This document shows, piece by piece, positions 15,490-23,245 of a stretch of 23,600 nucleotides of DNA. This DNA is from Clostridiaceae bacterium (GTDB lineage Bacteria; Bacillota; Clostridia; Oscillospirales; Acutalibacteraceae): the NCBI GenBank assembly GCA_016295895.1, contig JAEDKI010000006.1, forward strand, positions 1 through 23,600, written 5' to 3'. The notes below the pieces were generated by a model, which saw nothing but the letters and a program-made list of their open reading frames with translations, ran no database searches and was not told where the DNA came from. Made by a program: the position numbers and the translations under genes. Each line of letters begins with the position of its first letter. The first letter of the stretch is position 1.

Positions 15490-16506
15490 ATGAAAAAATT
15501 TGTTAAAATTTTATCCGTTCTCATGTGCCTTGCACTTGTCTGCACGGCGTTCGCTTCCTGCTCAGGCAAGACCGACGGGGAAACAACCGCAGCCGCTCCC
15601 GGCGCAGATTCAGGCAAGGTTTATCAGGTCGGCGTAATCCAGCTTACTCAGCATATCGCTCTTGACGCCGCAACAGAGGGCTTCAAAGCCGCTCTCACCG
15701 AAAAGCTCGGCGACAAGGTTAACATCAATGTTCAGAACGCCGCAGGCGAGCCCGCAACATGCGCTACCATGGCTCAGCAGTTTGTTTCAAACGGCGTTGA
15801 CCTCATCATGGCTAACGCTTCTCCCGCTCTCAGCGCAGCGGCAAGCGCAACGGCTGACATCCCCATCGTTGCAACCTCAATCACAGACTATCCCACCGCT
15901 CTTGACATTCCCGCAGCAAATTGGACGGGCAAGACCGGCTTCAATGTTACCGGCACTTCCGACCTTGCTCCCCTTGACCAGCAGGCAGCCATGATTCTTG
16001 AGCTGTTCCCCGAGGCAAAGACAGTCGGAATTATCTACTGCTCAGGCGAAGCAAACTCAAAGTATCAGGTTGAAGCCGTAACAAAAGAGCTCACCGCCAA
16101 GGGCATTGAAGTTAAGGATTATTCTTTCGCAGATTCAAATGATATCGCCGCAGTAACCACAAAGGCTGTTGCAGAGTGCGATGTTCTCTATGCTCCCACA
16201 GATAACAAGGTTGCAGACTTCGGAGAAACCATCAACAACATTGCCGAGCCCGCAGGCATTCCCCTTATCGCAGGCGAAGAGGGCATCTGCAAGAAGTGCG
16301 GCGTTGCAACTCTTTCAATCGATTACTATGACATCGGCTACGAAGCAGGTCTCATGGCTTATGATATTCTTGTTAACGGCACTAACCCCGGCGACATGGA
16401 AATCGGCTATGCAAAGGATTTCACCAAGGAATACATGAAAGACCGTGCAGCCGCTCTCAATGTTACGATTCCCGAGGATTACAAGGAAATCGTTGTTGAA
16501 GCATAA
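15490..16506 (+). CDS. ABC importer substrate-binding lipoprotein (TrpX/PF04392 type)
   Basis: 338 residues. The signal peptide ends in AFASC (C24), a lipobox, followed by an acidic, Thr/Ala-rich linker, so the protein is anchored outside the membrane. The mature part starts with VGVIQLTQHIALDAATEGFKAAL and continues with VDLIMANASPALSAAASAT, PIVATSITDY and a second lobe with TVGIIYCSGEANS, LYAPTDN and ATLSIDYYDIGYEAG, which is the ABC_sub_bind (PF04392) pattern. Members near BPL-type permeases have been assigned to tryptophan or other aromatic amino acids in Firmicutes; the ligand here is inference. First gene of a three-gene operon, with a strong promoter, strong ribosome site and a hairpin behind it, as expected for the most abundant component. 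Confidence 0.92.
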   Translation: MKKFVKILSVLMCLALVCTAFASCSGKTDGETTAAAPGADSGKVYQVGVIQLTQHIALDAATEGFKAALTEKLGDKVNINVQNAAGEPATCATMAQQFVSNGVDLIMANASPALSAAASATADIPIVATSITDYPTALDIPAANWTGKTGFNVTGTSDLAPLDQQAAMILELFPEAKTVGIIYCSGEANSKYQVEAVTKELTAKGIEVKDYSFADSNDIAAVTTKAVAECDVLYAPTDNKVADFGETINNIAEPAGIPLIAGEEGICKKCGVATLSIDYYDIGYEAGLMAYDILVNGTNPGDMEIGYAKDFTKEYMKDRAAALNVTIPEDYKEIVVEA

Positions 16507-16535
16507 TTATTTCAAATTTAACCTCGCTTAATATT

Positions 16536-16581
16536 GAACAAAAGCGGTAAGTTATTCTTATCGCTTTTGTTCTGCTTTTTC
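16536..16581 (+). terminator. Intercistronic hairpin / partial terminator between binding protein and permease
   Basis: A 16-bp stem between GAACAAAAGCGGTAAG (16536-16551) and CTTATCGCTTTTGTTC (16557-16572), one G-U, loop of 5, then TGCTTTTT. It lies 30 bases after the binding protein stop and ends 25 bases before the permease start. It would lower read-through or stabilise the upstream message, giving more binding protein than permease. Confidence 0.78.
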
Positions 16582-16596
16582 GGATAGGAGAATTAT

Positions 16597-17505
16597 ATGT
16601 CAGGATTTATCGGCTCTCTGCCGGGAGCCATTGCTCAGGGCATAATCTGGGGCATAATGGCTATCGGCGTTTACATCACTTACAAGGTGCTCGACCTTGC
16701 AGATTTAACGGTTGACGGCTCGCTCGCAACGGGCGGAGCTGTTTTTGTCGTTTTGTCAACCTCGGGCGTCAATATGTATCTTGCACTTCTTGTCGCATTT
16801 GTTTCGGGCTGTCTTGCAGGGCTTGCAACGGGAATTCTGCACACGGCTTTCGGCATCCCGGCAATTCTTGCAGGCATTCTGACCCAGCTTTCGCTTTATT
16901 CCATTAACCTGAGAATCATGGATAAAAACGCAAACATCGGCATCAGCTTCCGCAACTACAACCTGATGATTACTCTGAGCAACATCAACAAGTCTCTGCT
17001 TGTCGGCTCGCTGTTTGCCCTTGCAATAATTCTGATTCTTTATTGGTTTTTCGGCACGGAAGCAGGCTCGGCAATAAGAGCGACGGGCTGTAACGCCGCA
17101 ATGGCAAGAGCCAACGGCATCAACACCGATATGAACAAGATTATCGGCCTTGTTATTTCAAACGGCATTGTTGCCCTCTCGGGCGCATTGCTGACCCAAT
17201 GGCAGGGCTTTGCCGATATCAACATGGGCAGGGGCGCAATCGTTATCGGCCTTGCGGCAGTTATTATCGGCGAAGTTATTTTCGGCAAGATATTCCGCAA
17301 TTTTGCCCTCAGACTGCTCTCTGCGGTTATCGGCGGAATCATTTATTATATCGTTATGACCTTTGTTATTCAGCTCGGTCTTGACGCAAACGACCTCAAG
17401 CTGTTCTCGGCTGTTGTCGTTGCGATTTTCCTCGGCGTTCCCTATTGGAAGAGCAAAATCCGCCTGGGAAGCAGAAAAGGAAAGGAGGCGGGCGCAAATG
17501 CTTGA
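16597..17505 (+). CDS. ABC importer permease (TrpY-like, branched-chain permease family)
   Basis: 302 residues, mainly hydrophobic with about 8 membrane helices. It opens with GSLPGAIAQGIIWGIMAIGVYITYKVLDLADLTVDGSLATGGA (read in parts), the typical start of the permeases paired with PF04392 binding proteins. The cytoplasmic coupling region GTEAGSAIRATGCNAAMARANGIN (around 150-175) matches the EAA-like loop of this family. The C-terminus is basic. The ATG at 16597 has TAGGAGA 7 bases upstream. Its stop overlaps the ATPase start by 8 bases, so the two are coupled. It moves the substrate captured by the upstream lipoprotein. Only one permease gene is present, so a homodimer is expected. Confidence 0.93.
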   Translation: MSGFIGSLPGAIAQGIIWGIMAIGVYITYKVLDLADLTVDGSLATGGAVFVVLSTSGVNMYLALLVAFVSGCLAGLATGILHTAFGIPAILAGILTQLSLYSINLRIMDKNANIGISFRNYNLMITLSNINKSLLVGSLFALAIILILYWFFGTEAGSAIRATGCNAAMARANGINTDMNKIIGLVISNGIVALSGALLTQWQGFADINMGRGAIVIGLAAVIIGEVIFGKIFRNFALRLLSAVIGGIIYYIVMTFVIQLGLDANDLKLFSAVVVAIFLGVPYWKSKIRLGSRKGKEAGANA

Positions 17506-18295
17506 AATAAAAGGACTTTATAAGACCTTTAACCCCGGAACGGTCAATGAGAAAAAGGCTCTCAACGGAGTTGACCTTGTTCTCAATGACGGCGATTTTG
17601 TGACCGTTATCGGCGGTAACGGAGCGGGCAAATCAACCGTTCTGAACATGATAACGGGCGTTTATCCCGTTGACAAGGGCAAAATCATCGTTGACGGCAT
17701 TGATGTTACGAACCTTTCGGAGCATAAGAGAGCCAAATATTTCGGCAGAGTGTTTCAGGACCCGATGACGGGCACTGCGGCGAACATGGAGATTATTGAA
17801 AATCTTGCAATTGCCGCCAAGAGAGGTAAGCACAGAACGCTCAGATTCGGTGTCAGCAAAAAGGATAAGGAGCAGTACCGTGAAATGCTCAAAACGCTTG
17901 ATCTGGGTCTTGAGGACAGGCTTTCCTCAAAGGTCGGTCTGCTTTCGGGCGGTCAGAGGCAGGCTCTGACACTGCTTATGGCAACGCTCCAGAAGCCGAA
18001 GCTTCTGCTTCTTGACGAGCACACGGCGGCTCTTGACCCCAAAACCTCGGCAAAGGTTCTTGCCCTGAGCGATAAAATCATTTCAGAAAACAAGCTCACC
18101 GCAATGATGGTTACTCATAATATGCATGACGCCATCGTTCACGGAAACAGGCTGATAATGATGCACGAGGGCAGAATCATCCTCGACATTTCGGGCGAAG
18201 AAAAGAAGAATCTGACCGTTGAAGCATTGCTCGGGCAGTTTGAGAAAATCAGCGGCACTCAGTTTGCAAACGACAGAACGCTTCTTTCAAATTAA
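17498..18295 (+). CDS. ABC importer ATPase (TrpZ-like)
   Basis: 265 residues from the ATG at 17498, with AGGAGG (17483-17488) 9 bases upstream; the longer frame from 17363 lies inside the permease gene and is rejected. Walker A is GGNGAGKST (39-47), the Q-loop is VFQDPM (85-90), the signature is LSGGQRQ (149-155), Walker B is LLLLDEH with D173 and E174, and the switch histidine is in MVTHNMHDA. The protein hydrolyses ATP at the inner face of the membrane to drive the adjacent permease. All motifs are intact. It is the last gene of the operon and ends 12 bases before a strong terminator. Confidence 0.95.
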   Translation: MLEIKGLYKTFNPGTVNEKKALNGVDLVLNDGDFVTVIGGNGAGKSTVLNMITGVYPVDKGKIIVDGIDVTNLSEHKRAKYFGRVFQDPMTGTAANMEIIENLAIAAKRGKHRTLRFGVSKKDKEQYREMLKTLDLGLEDRLSSKVGLLSGGQRQALTLLMATLQKPKLLLLDEHTAALDPKTSAKVLALSDKIISENKLTAMMVTHNMHDAIVHGNRLIMMHEGRIILDISGEEKKNLTVEALLGQFEKISGTQFANDRTLLSN

Positions 18296-18307
18296 CATCA
18301 AAAATCA

Positions 18308-18343
18308 ACAGAGCGCCTCATTCCGAGACGCTCTGTGTTTTTT
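18308..18343. terminator. Terminator after the ABC importer operon
   Basis: ACAGAGCG (18308-18315) pairs with CGCTCTGT (18329-18336), with a CTC/GAG extension inside, followed by GTTTTTT. On the - strand the hairpin is followed by TGATTTTTG, so weak use by the convergent phosphoesterase gene is possible. Confidence 0.9.
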
Positions 18344-18347
18344 ATCG

Positions 18348-19334
18348 TCATTTAACTAATGTGACCGTATGGTCGTAGGCGGGGTACCATTTTGACGAGC
18401 CGAAGTTTCTCGCCCTGAAAAGCACCTCATCTTCATAGACCTCCATCTGAAAGCCCATTCCGCCCCACGGAATGCCGAAACGGTTAATAATCATATAAGT
18501 AGGCAGGTTAACATAGTTAACGCCGTTTATCGTTTCAACGCAGGAGAAGCCGAAAACCGCCTTTGTCAGCGGGCCGTTGATGCCCGTGTGAACATGACCG
18601 CTGATGAAGAAAACATTGGTGTATTTTTCAAGGATTTTCTGAACGGCGTCGCTGTATTCGCCCATGCCGCCGCCTTCCCAGATTTTATCCTGACCGTTAA
18701 CGCCCTCAACGGGAACATGGCTGATAACGAACATCGGCAGACCTCTGCCTGCGGCTTCCGCAAGGGCGGCGTCAAGAAATTCAAGCTGAGCGTCGGATAT
18801 TTCGGGGTGATCCCAGGTGTCGTCTCCGTCGTCAACGAGGGTTACGAAGCGGTAGCCGTTAATATCAGCCTTGTAATAAGCATTTTCAATTCCGAATGAC
18901 GGAGTATACTTATTATATAAATCAACAAAGCGCTCTCTTGCGCCCTGCTGGGTGGTGTCCTCAACATGGCCGACATCGTGATTGCCCATGGCAACAACCC
19001 AATTTTCGGCGGCTTTGCTTTTTGCAAGAATATCAAAAAAGCTCTCCATTGACTCGGCGTCGCCGTAGTTTGTCAGATCGCCCGAAACAATCAGAGCGTC
19101 AATGTCGTCAACCGAGCGTTTAAGGTCGTTAAGTCCGTTGCGCAGAATCCATTCGCCGATAGGCCAGTCATGGTCGATATGAACATCGGAAATTAACGAA
19201 GCGTTGAGCAGGCAGTTTTCCTTTTGAACGGCAAGCTCAAGAATATCAAGACTTTTGAGAATTTCGCTGTTTGGGAAAACGGTCATCATAAGCGAAACAA
19301 GAAGCGAGATAACGGATTTGATAACAAGCCACAC
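18348..19334 (-). CDS. Calcineurin-like metallophosphoesterase, membrane-associated
   Basis: 328 residues. Residues 1-22 form a hydrophobic N-terminal segment (VIKSVISLLVSLMMTVF), an uncleaved anchor or signal, so the enzyme probably acts outside the membrane. All five metallophosphoesterase blocks are present: D50-x-H52 (SDVHID), G85-D86 (SGDLT), GNHD 117-120, S205-H206 (ISHVP) and GHVH 246-249. It would bind two metal ions and hydrolyse a phosphoester; the substrate is unknown. The start is GTG at 19334, with AAGGGG and GAAGG within 5-11 bases upstream. It stands alone between a terminator and a divergent 5S gene. It shares the fold, but not the size or architecture, of the phosphoesterase domain at the left end of the window. 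Confidence 0.9.
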   Translation of the reverse strand: MWLVIKSVISLLVSLMMTVFPNSEILKSLDILELAVQKENCLLNASLISDVHIDHDWPIGEWILRNGLNDLKRSVDDIDALIVSGDLTNYGDAESMESFFDILAKSKAAENWVVAMGNHDVGHVEDTTQQGARERFVDLYNKYTPSFGIENAYYKADINGYRFVTLVDDGDDTWDHPEISDAQLEFLDAALAEAAGRGLPMFVISHVPVEGVNGQDKIWEGGGMGEYSDAVQKILEKYTNVFFISGHVHTGINGPLTKAVFGFSCVETINGVNYVNLPTYMIINRFGIPWGGMGFQMEVYEDEVLFRARNFGSSKWYPAYDHTVTLVK

Positions 19335-19366
19335 AGAGCCTTCACCCCTTAATAATATTTATAAAA

Positions 19367-19395
19367 ATTATATCACAAAAGCATAAAAATCTCAA
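19367..19395 (-). promoter_or_regulatory. Promoter of the metallophosphoesterase gene
   Basis: On the - strand, TTGAGA (19395-19390), a 17-bp spacer and TATAAT (19372-19367) with a TGA extension before the -10. The predicted leader is about 27 bases. Confidence 0.8.
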
Positions 19396-19442
19396 TACAA
19401 ATATTTCCGACAAAAAAGGAAAAAATTTTTTTGAAAAAACTA

Positions 19443-19471
19443 TTGACAAACCGATAAAAGCGATATATAAT
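19443..19471 (+). promoter_or_regulatory. Consensus sigma-A promoter of the 5S rRNA gene
   Basis: A perfect TTGACA (19443-19448), a 17-bp spacer and a perfect TATAAT (19466-19471). The 20 bases upstream are almost only A and T, as in UP elements of rRNA promoters. Confidence 0.9.
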
Positions 19472-19485
19472 AGTCAAGCATTCAA

Positions 19486-19503
19486 GAAACGCCGTTGCGT
19501 TTC
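19486..19503 (+). other. Leader hairpin in front of 5S rRNA
   Basis: GAAACGC (19486-19492), loop CGTT, GCGTTTC (19497-19503): a perfect 7-bp stem ending 4 bases before the mature 5S end. It may be a processing or anti-degradation element of the precursor RNA. Confidence 0.6.
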
Positions 19504-19507
19504 CTTA

Positions 19508-19624
<117 letters not shown>

Positions 19625-19634
19625 CTTTTAATTT

Positions 19635-19663
19635 AGCTGCCCAATAGGGCGGCTATTTTTTTT
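19635..19663 (+). terminator. Terminator of the 5S rRNA gene
   Basis: AGCTGCCC (19635-19642) pairs with GGGCGGCT (19647-19654) over 8 bp with one G-U and a 4-base loop, followed by A and eight T. Confidence 0.93.
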
Positions 19664-19676
19664 GCCCTTTTTTCGG

Positions 19677-20468
19677 TTATCCGAATTTTGTTATCTCAAC
19701 AATAATCCTGCCTTTTTTTGAAACCGACGAGCAGTTATCAACAATAATTCTGCCTTTTCTGCGGAACACGATTTTATCGCCCGATGAGATTTTCTTGTCG
19801 GGCTTTTCACATTCGCAGTCGTTGACGAACACAAGTCCGCTTTCAATCGCCGAGCAGGCGTCGCCCCTTGAAACATGAAAAGCGTTTTTGATAACGCTGT
19901 CAAGCCGCATTGATGAAACGGTGAAGCTTTCGGGCGTTCCCGAAGCTTTTGCGCCCTGACGGGCACGGCAAGGCTCGGCAATCGTTGCTTTGAGCGTGCC
20001 TCTGCCTGCTTTTCCGAGATTTTCCGCAATGAACGGAGCAATTTTTGAGAGAACGGCAATCTGACAGCCGTTTTCGCTGACAATTATATCGCCCGTCATT
20101 TCCCGTTTGATTCCCAGCCCCATAAGTGCGCCGAGATAATCTCTGTGGCTCAGAGGCGGAGAAAATCTATCCTTTTCAACTTCAATAACGGCGAGCGGGT
20201 CAGCGTCCGGGCAGTCGGCAAAGTAGCCGTACAAAGCGTCTTCGCTTTCGGCTTCAACATATTCGGGAAGCATGAGCGCAACGGTGCGTTCCGCATCGGG
20301 GAATGCGCCGTAAAACACCATTCTGACATCGCCGGGCATTTTCACGCCGCAGGCAACGGAACGCTGATGCAGGTCAAGGAAAAAGCTGTTTGTTATCATT
20401 GAATTTTCACTGCATTGAACGGCTTTATCCTCAATTTTCGCAATAAGAAGTTTATCTTCGGGAGTCAT
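19677..20468 (-). CDS. ylmH: YlmH-family S4-domain RNA-binding protein
   Basis: 263 residues from the ATG at 20468 (MTPEDKLLIAKIEDKA), chosen because GAGGTG lies 6-7 bases upstream; a longer frame to 20495 has no ribosome site. The middle carries the YlmH pattern GAFPDAER with PPLSHRDYLGALMGLGIKRE (in parts) and IGDI-like GDIIVSENG. The C-terminal S4 domain is SMRLDSVIKNAFHVSR with AIESGLVFVN and SSGDKIVFRRKGR (about 185-245), ending in KKGRIIVEITKFG as in the family. YlmH proteins bind ribosomal RNA and have been linked to rescue of stalled 50S subunits and to the division (ylm) gene group; here it is not next to sepF or ftsZ. Confidence 0.9.
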   Translation of the reverse strand: MTPEDKLLIAKIEDKAVQCSENSMITNSFFLDLHQRSVACGVKMPGDVRMVFYGAFPDAERTVALMLPEYVEAESEDALYGYFADCPDADPLAVIEVEKDRFSPPLSHRDYLGALMGLGIKREMTGDIIVSENGCQIAVLSKIAPFIAENLGKAGRGTLKATIAEPCRARQGAKASGTPESFTVSSMRLDSVIKNAFHVSRGDACSAIESGLVFVNDCECEKPDKKISSGDKIVFRRKGRIIVDNCSSVSKKGRIIVEITKFG

Positions 20469-20488
20469 AAAAAACACCTCATTTTTCA

Positions 20489-20517
20489 TTGCCAAAAAGC
20501 TGAAAACATGATAAAAT
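20489..20517 (+). promoter_or_regulatory. Promoter of the acetyltransferase gene
   Basis: TTGCCA (20489-20494), a 17-bp spacer and TAAAAT (20512-20517), predicting a start near 20524. This rules out the ATG at 20521 as the translation start. Confidence 0.75.
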
Positions 20518-20553
20518 TAAATGTATTACAGAATTTCGGAGGCATATCGAGCC

Positions 20554-21129
20554 ATGAAACACCTTAAAATGTATCATAAAGTATCCCCTGCGGAATATCC
20601 GCAGAGCTTCGGCGGTTTTTCGTTCCGCAGATTTGACGGGAGCGGGAGCGATATCTCCGCATGGGATGAAATATGCCGAAACGGAATAATCGGTGAGGAC
20701 GAGGGCGAAGAAGCCTTTACCCGCCGAATGCTTGAAGCGGAGGGATACCGCCCCGAAAATGTATTTTTCGTTCTGCTTGACGGAAAGCCCGTTGCAACAG
20801 CAACGGTTCTCTGCCCCGAAAAAGGGGTCGGAACGGTTCATATGGTCGCCGCTCTGCCCGAGGTTCGGGGAAAAGGAGTCGGCAGATATCTTGCCGAAAT
20901 ATTCAACGCCTGCCTTTATGAATGCGGCTGTGAGCGGGCGTTTCTTCTGACGAATGAGTTTCGTGTTCCCGCAATCAGAAGCTACCTCAGAGCAGGCTTT
21001 CTGCCCGTTCTTTATGAGGAAGATATGGAGAGCCGCTGGAGCAGTTGGCTTGGCGAAAACGGCTATTCGGAGGTTGAAGCGGTCGGAGAAAACGGTGAGC
21101 TTATAAAAACACTCTGTCCCGATAAGTAG
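20554..21129 (+). CDS. GNAT-family N-acetyltransferase
   Basis: 191 residues from the ATG at 20554; GGAGG (20538-20542) is 11 bases upstream, slightly long, and the promoter excludes the earlier ATG at 20521. The GNAT core is visible: a beta strand FVLLDGKPVATATV (about 85-98), VHMVAALPEVRGKGVGRYLA with the acetyl-CoA loop RGKGVG (about 119-124), and the C-terminal FRVPAIRSYLRAGF (YxxxGF type). It should transfer an acetyl group from acetyl-CoA to an amine; the substrate is unknown. It is a single-gene unit divergent from ylmH and followed by asnA, which has its own promoter. Confidence 0.88.
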   Translation: MKHLKMYHKVSPAEYPQSFGGFSFRRFDGSGSDISAWDEICRNGIIGEDEGEEAFTRRMLEAEGYRPENVFFVLLDGKPVATATVLCPEKGVGTVHMVAALPEVRGKGVGRYLAEIFNACLYECGCERAFLLTNEFRVPAIRSYLRAGFLPVLYEEDMESRWSSWLGENGYSEVEAVGENGELIKTLCPDK

Positions 21130-21145
21130 GATTGATAATTTTTGC

Positions 21146-21174
21146 TTGCAAAGATAAAAACGCCGTGATATACT
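21146..21174 (+). promoter_or_regulatory. Promoter of asnA
   Basis: TTGCAA (21146-21151), a 17-bp spacer and TATACT (21169-21174). The leader to the ATG at 21223 would be about 42 bases. Confidence 0.8.
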
Positions 21175-21222
21175 TATTTTTGTGATCGGCGGTTGCCGCA
21201 GAGAGAAAAGGAGATATGTTAT

Positions 21223-22236
21223 ATGTATAATCTTTATATTCCGGAGGGCTACAAGTCTCTCCTCAATAAGCGTCAGACTCAGCTTGCAATCAAGAAGGTC
21301 AAGGACTTTTTTGAGCGTGACCTTGCAATTCAGCTCAATCTCACGAGAGTTTCCGCCCCTCTTTTTGTCAACGCCGATTCGGGACTTAACGACACGCTCA
21401 ACGGCGTTGAAAGACCCGTCAGATTTGATATAAAGGGCATTGATTCGGGCGATGTTGAAATTGTTCAGTCCCTTGCAAAGTGGAAAAGGCTTGCCCTCAA
21501 GCAGTACGGCTTCGAGGCGGGCGAGGGCCTTTATACCGACATGAACGCCATCAGGCGTGACGAAGATACGGACAATCTCCATTCGGTTTTCGTTGACCAA
21601 TGGGATTGGGAAAAGCATATCGAAAAGGCTGACAGAACCGAGCAGACCTTAAAGGACGCCGTAAAGGCGATTTACAGAGCTCTCAAGCACACCGAGCATT
21701 ATATTGCCGATGATTACGCCTTTGTTGAGCGTAATTTCCTGCCCGATAAAATAACCTTTATCACAACGCAGGAGCTTGAGGATATGTATCCCGACCTCAC
21801 TCCCAAGGAGAGAGAAAACCGCATCGCAAGAGAGAAAAAAGCCGTTTTCATCATGAAAATCGGCGGAGCGCTTAAAAGCGGTGAAATCCATGACGGCAGA
21901 GCGCCCGACTATGACGATTGGGAGCTTAACGGAGATATCGTTGTTTATTATCCCGTTCTTGACAGAGCCTTTGAGCTTTCGTCAATGGGCATAAGAGTTG
22001 ACGAGGAATCTCTTAAAAAACAGCTTGAAATCAGAGGTTGCCCCGAGCGCAGCGAACTGCCCTTCCATAAGGCTCTGCTCAATGGCGAACTGCCTTATTC
22101 AATCGGCGGCGGCATCGGTCAGTCAAGAATCTGCATGTTCTTCCTGCGTAAAGCGCATATCGGCGAGGTTCAGGCGTCCGTCTGGCCCGAAGAAATGATT
22201 AAAGAATGCAAAGAAAAAGGCATTGAACTGCTTTAA
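21223..22236 (+). CDS. asnA: Aspartate-ammonia ligase (asparagine synthetase A)
   Basis: 337 residues, the family's usual length. It opens with YIPEGYKSLLNKRQTQLAIK and continues with the AsnA landmarks LNLTRVSAPLFV, DTLNGVERPVRFDI, EIVQSLAKWKRLAL, GLYTDMNAIRRDED, SVFVDQWDWEKHI and GGIGQSRICMFFLRKAHIGEVQ near the end (given in parts). It makes asparagine from aspartate, ammonia and ATP, giving AMP and pyrophosphate; the fold is that of class II aminoacyl-tRNA synthetases. The start at 21223 has AAGGAGA 8 bases upstream; a longer frame from 21193 starts inside the leader. It is monocistronic, between its own promoter and terminator. Confidence 0.97.
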   Translation: MYNLYIPEGYKSLLNKRQTQLAIKKVKDFFERDLAIQLNLTRVSAPLFVNADSGLNDTLNGVERPVRFDIKGIDSGDVEIVQSLAKWKRLALKQYGFEAGEGLYTDMNAIRRDEDTDNLHSVFVDQWDWEKHIEKADRTEQTLKDAVKAIYRALKHTEHYIADDYAFVERNFLPDKITFITTQELEDMYPDLTPKERENRIAREKKAVFIMKIGGALKSGEIHDGRAPDYDDWELNGDIVVYYPVLDRAFELSSMGIRVDEESLKKQLEIRGCPERSELPFHKALLNGELPYSIGGGIGQSRICMFFLRKAHIGEVQASVWPEEMIKECKEKGIELL

Positions 22237-22258
22237 TCTGAATAACAAATCAATTGAG

Positions 22259-22296
22259 CGGCTTGTATCGGCAGTTTGCGGATACAAGCCGTTTTT
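22259..22296 (+). terminator. Terminator of asnA
   Basis: A perfect 11-bp stem between CGGCTTGTATC (22259-22269) and GATACAAGCCG (22281-22291), then TTTTTATTT. Confidence 0.95.
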
Positions 22297-22379
22297 ATTT
22301 GCTTTCGGGCTTGTTATTGAACAGTATATCATAAAAAAACCAATGATTCCACTCAAAAATTCAAATAATTCTCTGCTTT

Positions 22380-22425
22380 TGTAACCTTTGTAACAGACCG
22401 TTAAAAACTGTAATTTTTTTGTAAC
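22380..22425 (+). promoter_or_regulatory. TGTAAC repeat cluster with a WalR-type box
   Basis: TGTAAC or TGTAAT occurs at 22380, 22389, 22409 and 22420. The last two are separated by exactly 5 bases (22409-22425), matching the published WalR consensus TGTWAH-N5-TGTWAH; the first two are 3 bases apart. The start points are spaced 9, 20 and 11 bases, close to whole helical turns. The cluster lies 86-131 bases before the ABC ATPase start in the only intergenic space upstream. Confidence 0.65.
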
Positions 22426-22510
22426 TATCTGTCTACTAAATGTTAATAATTATATTCTATATATAACTTAGAAATCGAAATAAAAAAATTTTTTTCGGGA
22501 AGGTGAAAAA

Positions 22511-23245
22511 ATGGAGGAGAACACCGGCACCCCGTTCATCAGGGTCAGGGATTTATGCAAGGCGTACCGAATGGGAACAGAAACCGTGGTGGCGCTGAGA
22601 AAAATAAATCTGACCGTTATGCGGGGAGAAATATGCTGCGTTTTCGGTGCTTCGGGTTCGGGAAAAAGCACGCTGTTGAATATGCTTGCGGGGATGGAGC
22701 CGCCAAGCAGGGGAGAGATTTCAATTGACGGCGTCAGAATTACCTCAATGAACGAAAACGAGCTTGCCGCATTCAGGCAGAAAAATGTCGGCTTTGTTTT
22801 TCAGGCTTATAATTTGCTGCCCATGCTCACGGCGGTTGAAAATGTTGCAATGCCGCTGACCTTCTGCGGAATCGGAAAGCAGCAGAGAGAAGCCGCCGCA
22901 CGGTCGGTTCTTAAAGCGGTGGGTCTCGGAGACAGGCTTAATCATTATCCCACTCAGATGTCGGGCGGTCAGCAGCAGCGAACGGGCATTGCACGGGCTT
23001 TTGTGACAAAACCAAAGCTGATTTTTGCCGATGAGCCGACGGGTAATCTTGATTCAAAAACTACCGTTGACATAATGAACATGATGCTCGGCTTTGCAAG
23101 AAAATACAACGAAACCATGATTATCGTTACGCATAACCCCGATCTTGCCGTTTATGCCGACAGAATAATAACCTTGAAGGACGGAGAGATTATCTCCGAT
23201 GAAAGAAACGAATCAATTTTTGACAGAAAAGAGATAAAACAATGA
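22511..23245 (+). CDS. ABC ATPase, MacB/LolD type
   Basis: 244 residues. GGAAGGTG lies about 6 bases before the ATG at 22511. Walker A is GASGSGKST (46-54), the Q-loop is VFQAYNLLP (96-104), the signature is MSGGQQQR (150-157), Walker B is LIFADEPTGNLD with D174 and E175, and the switch is in IVTHNPDLA. The Q-loop plus ADEPTGNLDS wording is that of the MacB/LolD/FtsE-like class, whose members drive mechanotransmission or export by FtsX/MacB-fold permeases in peptide resistance, lipoprotein handling or cell-wall control. The stop overlaps the next start as ATGA. No permease is seen within the window; it may follow or be part of the next gene. The candidate WalR box upstream fits an envelope role. 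Confidence 0.93.
   Translation: MEENTGTPFIRVRDLCKAYRMGTETVVALRKINLTVMRGEICCVFGASGSGKSTLLNMLAGMEPPSRGEISIDGVRITSMNENELAAFRQKNVGFVFQAYNLLPMLTAVENVAMPLTFCGIGKQQREAAARSVLKAVGLGDRLNHYPTQMSGGQQQRTGIARAFVTKPKLIFADEPTGNLDSKTTVDIMNMMLGFARKYNETMIIVTHNPDLAVYADRIITLKDGEIISDERNESIFDRKEIKQ

Noticed and set aside
17363..17497. Longer start for the importer ATPase
   Set aside because: The extension lies in the permease gene and is not ABC-like; AGGAGG directs the ATG at 17498.
20479..21618. 379-codon open frame on the - strand
   Set aside because: It runs antisense through the acetyltransferase gene, the asnA promoter and the start of asnA; the product has no family features and there is no ribosome site. 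It is a shadow frame.
22480..22500. A7/T7 tract as an intrinsic terminator or inverted repeat
   Set aside because: It is an A-tract followed by a T-tract without a GC stem, just before the ribosome site; more likely bent DNA or part of the leader.
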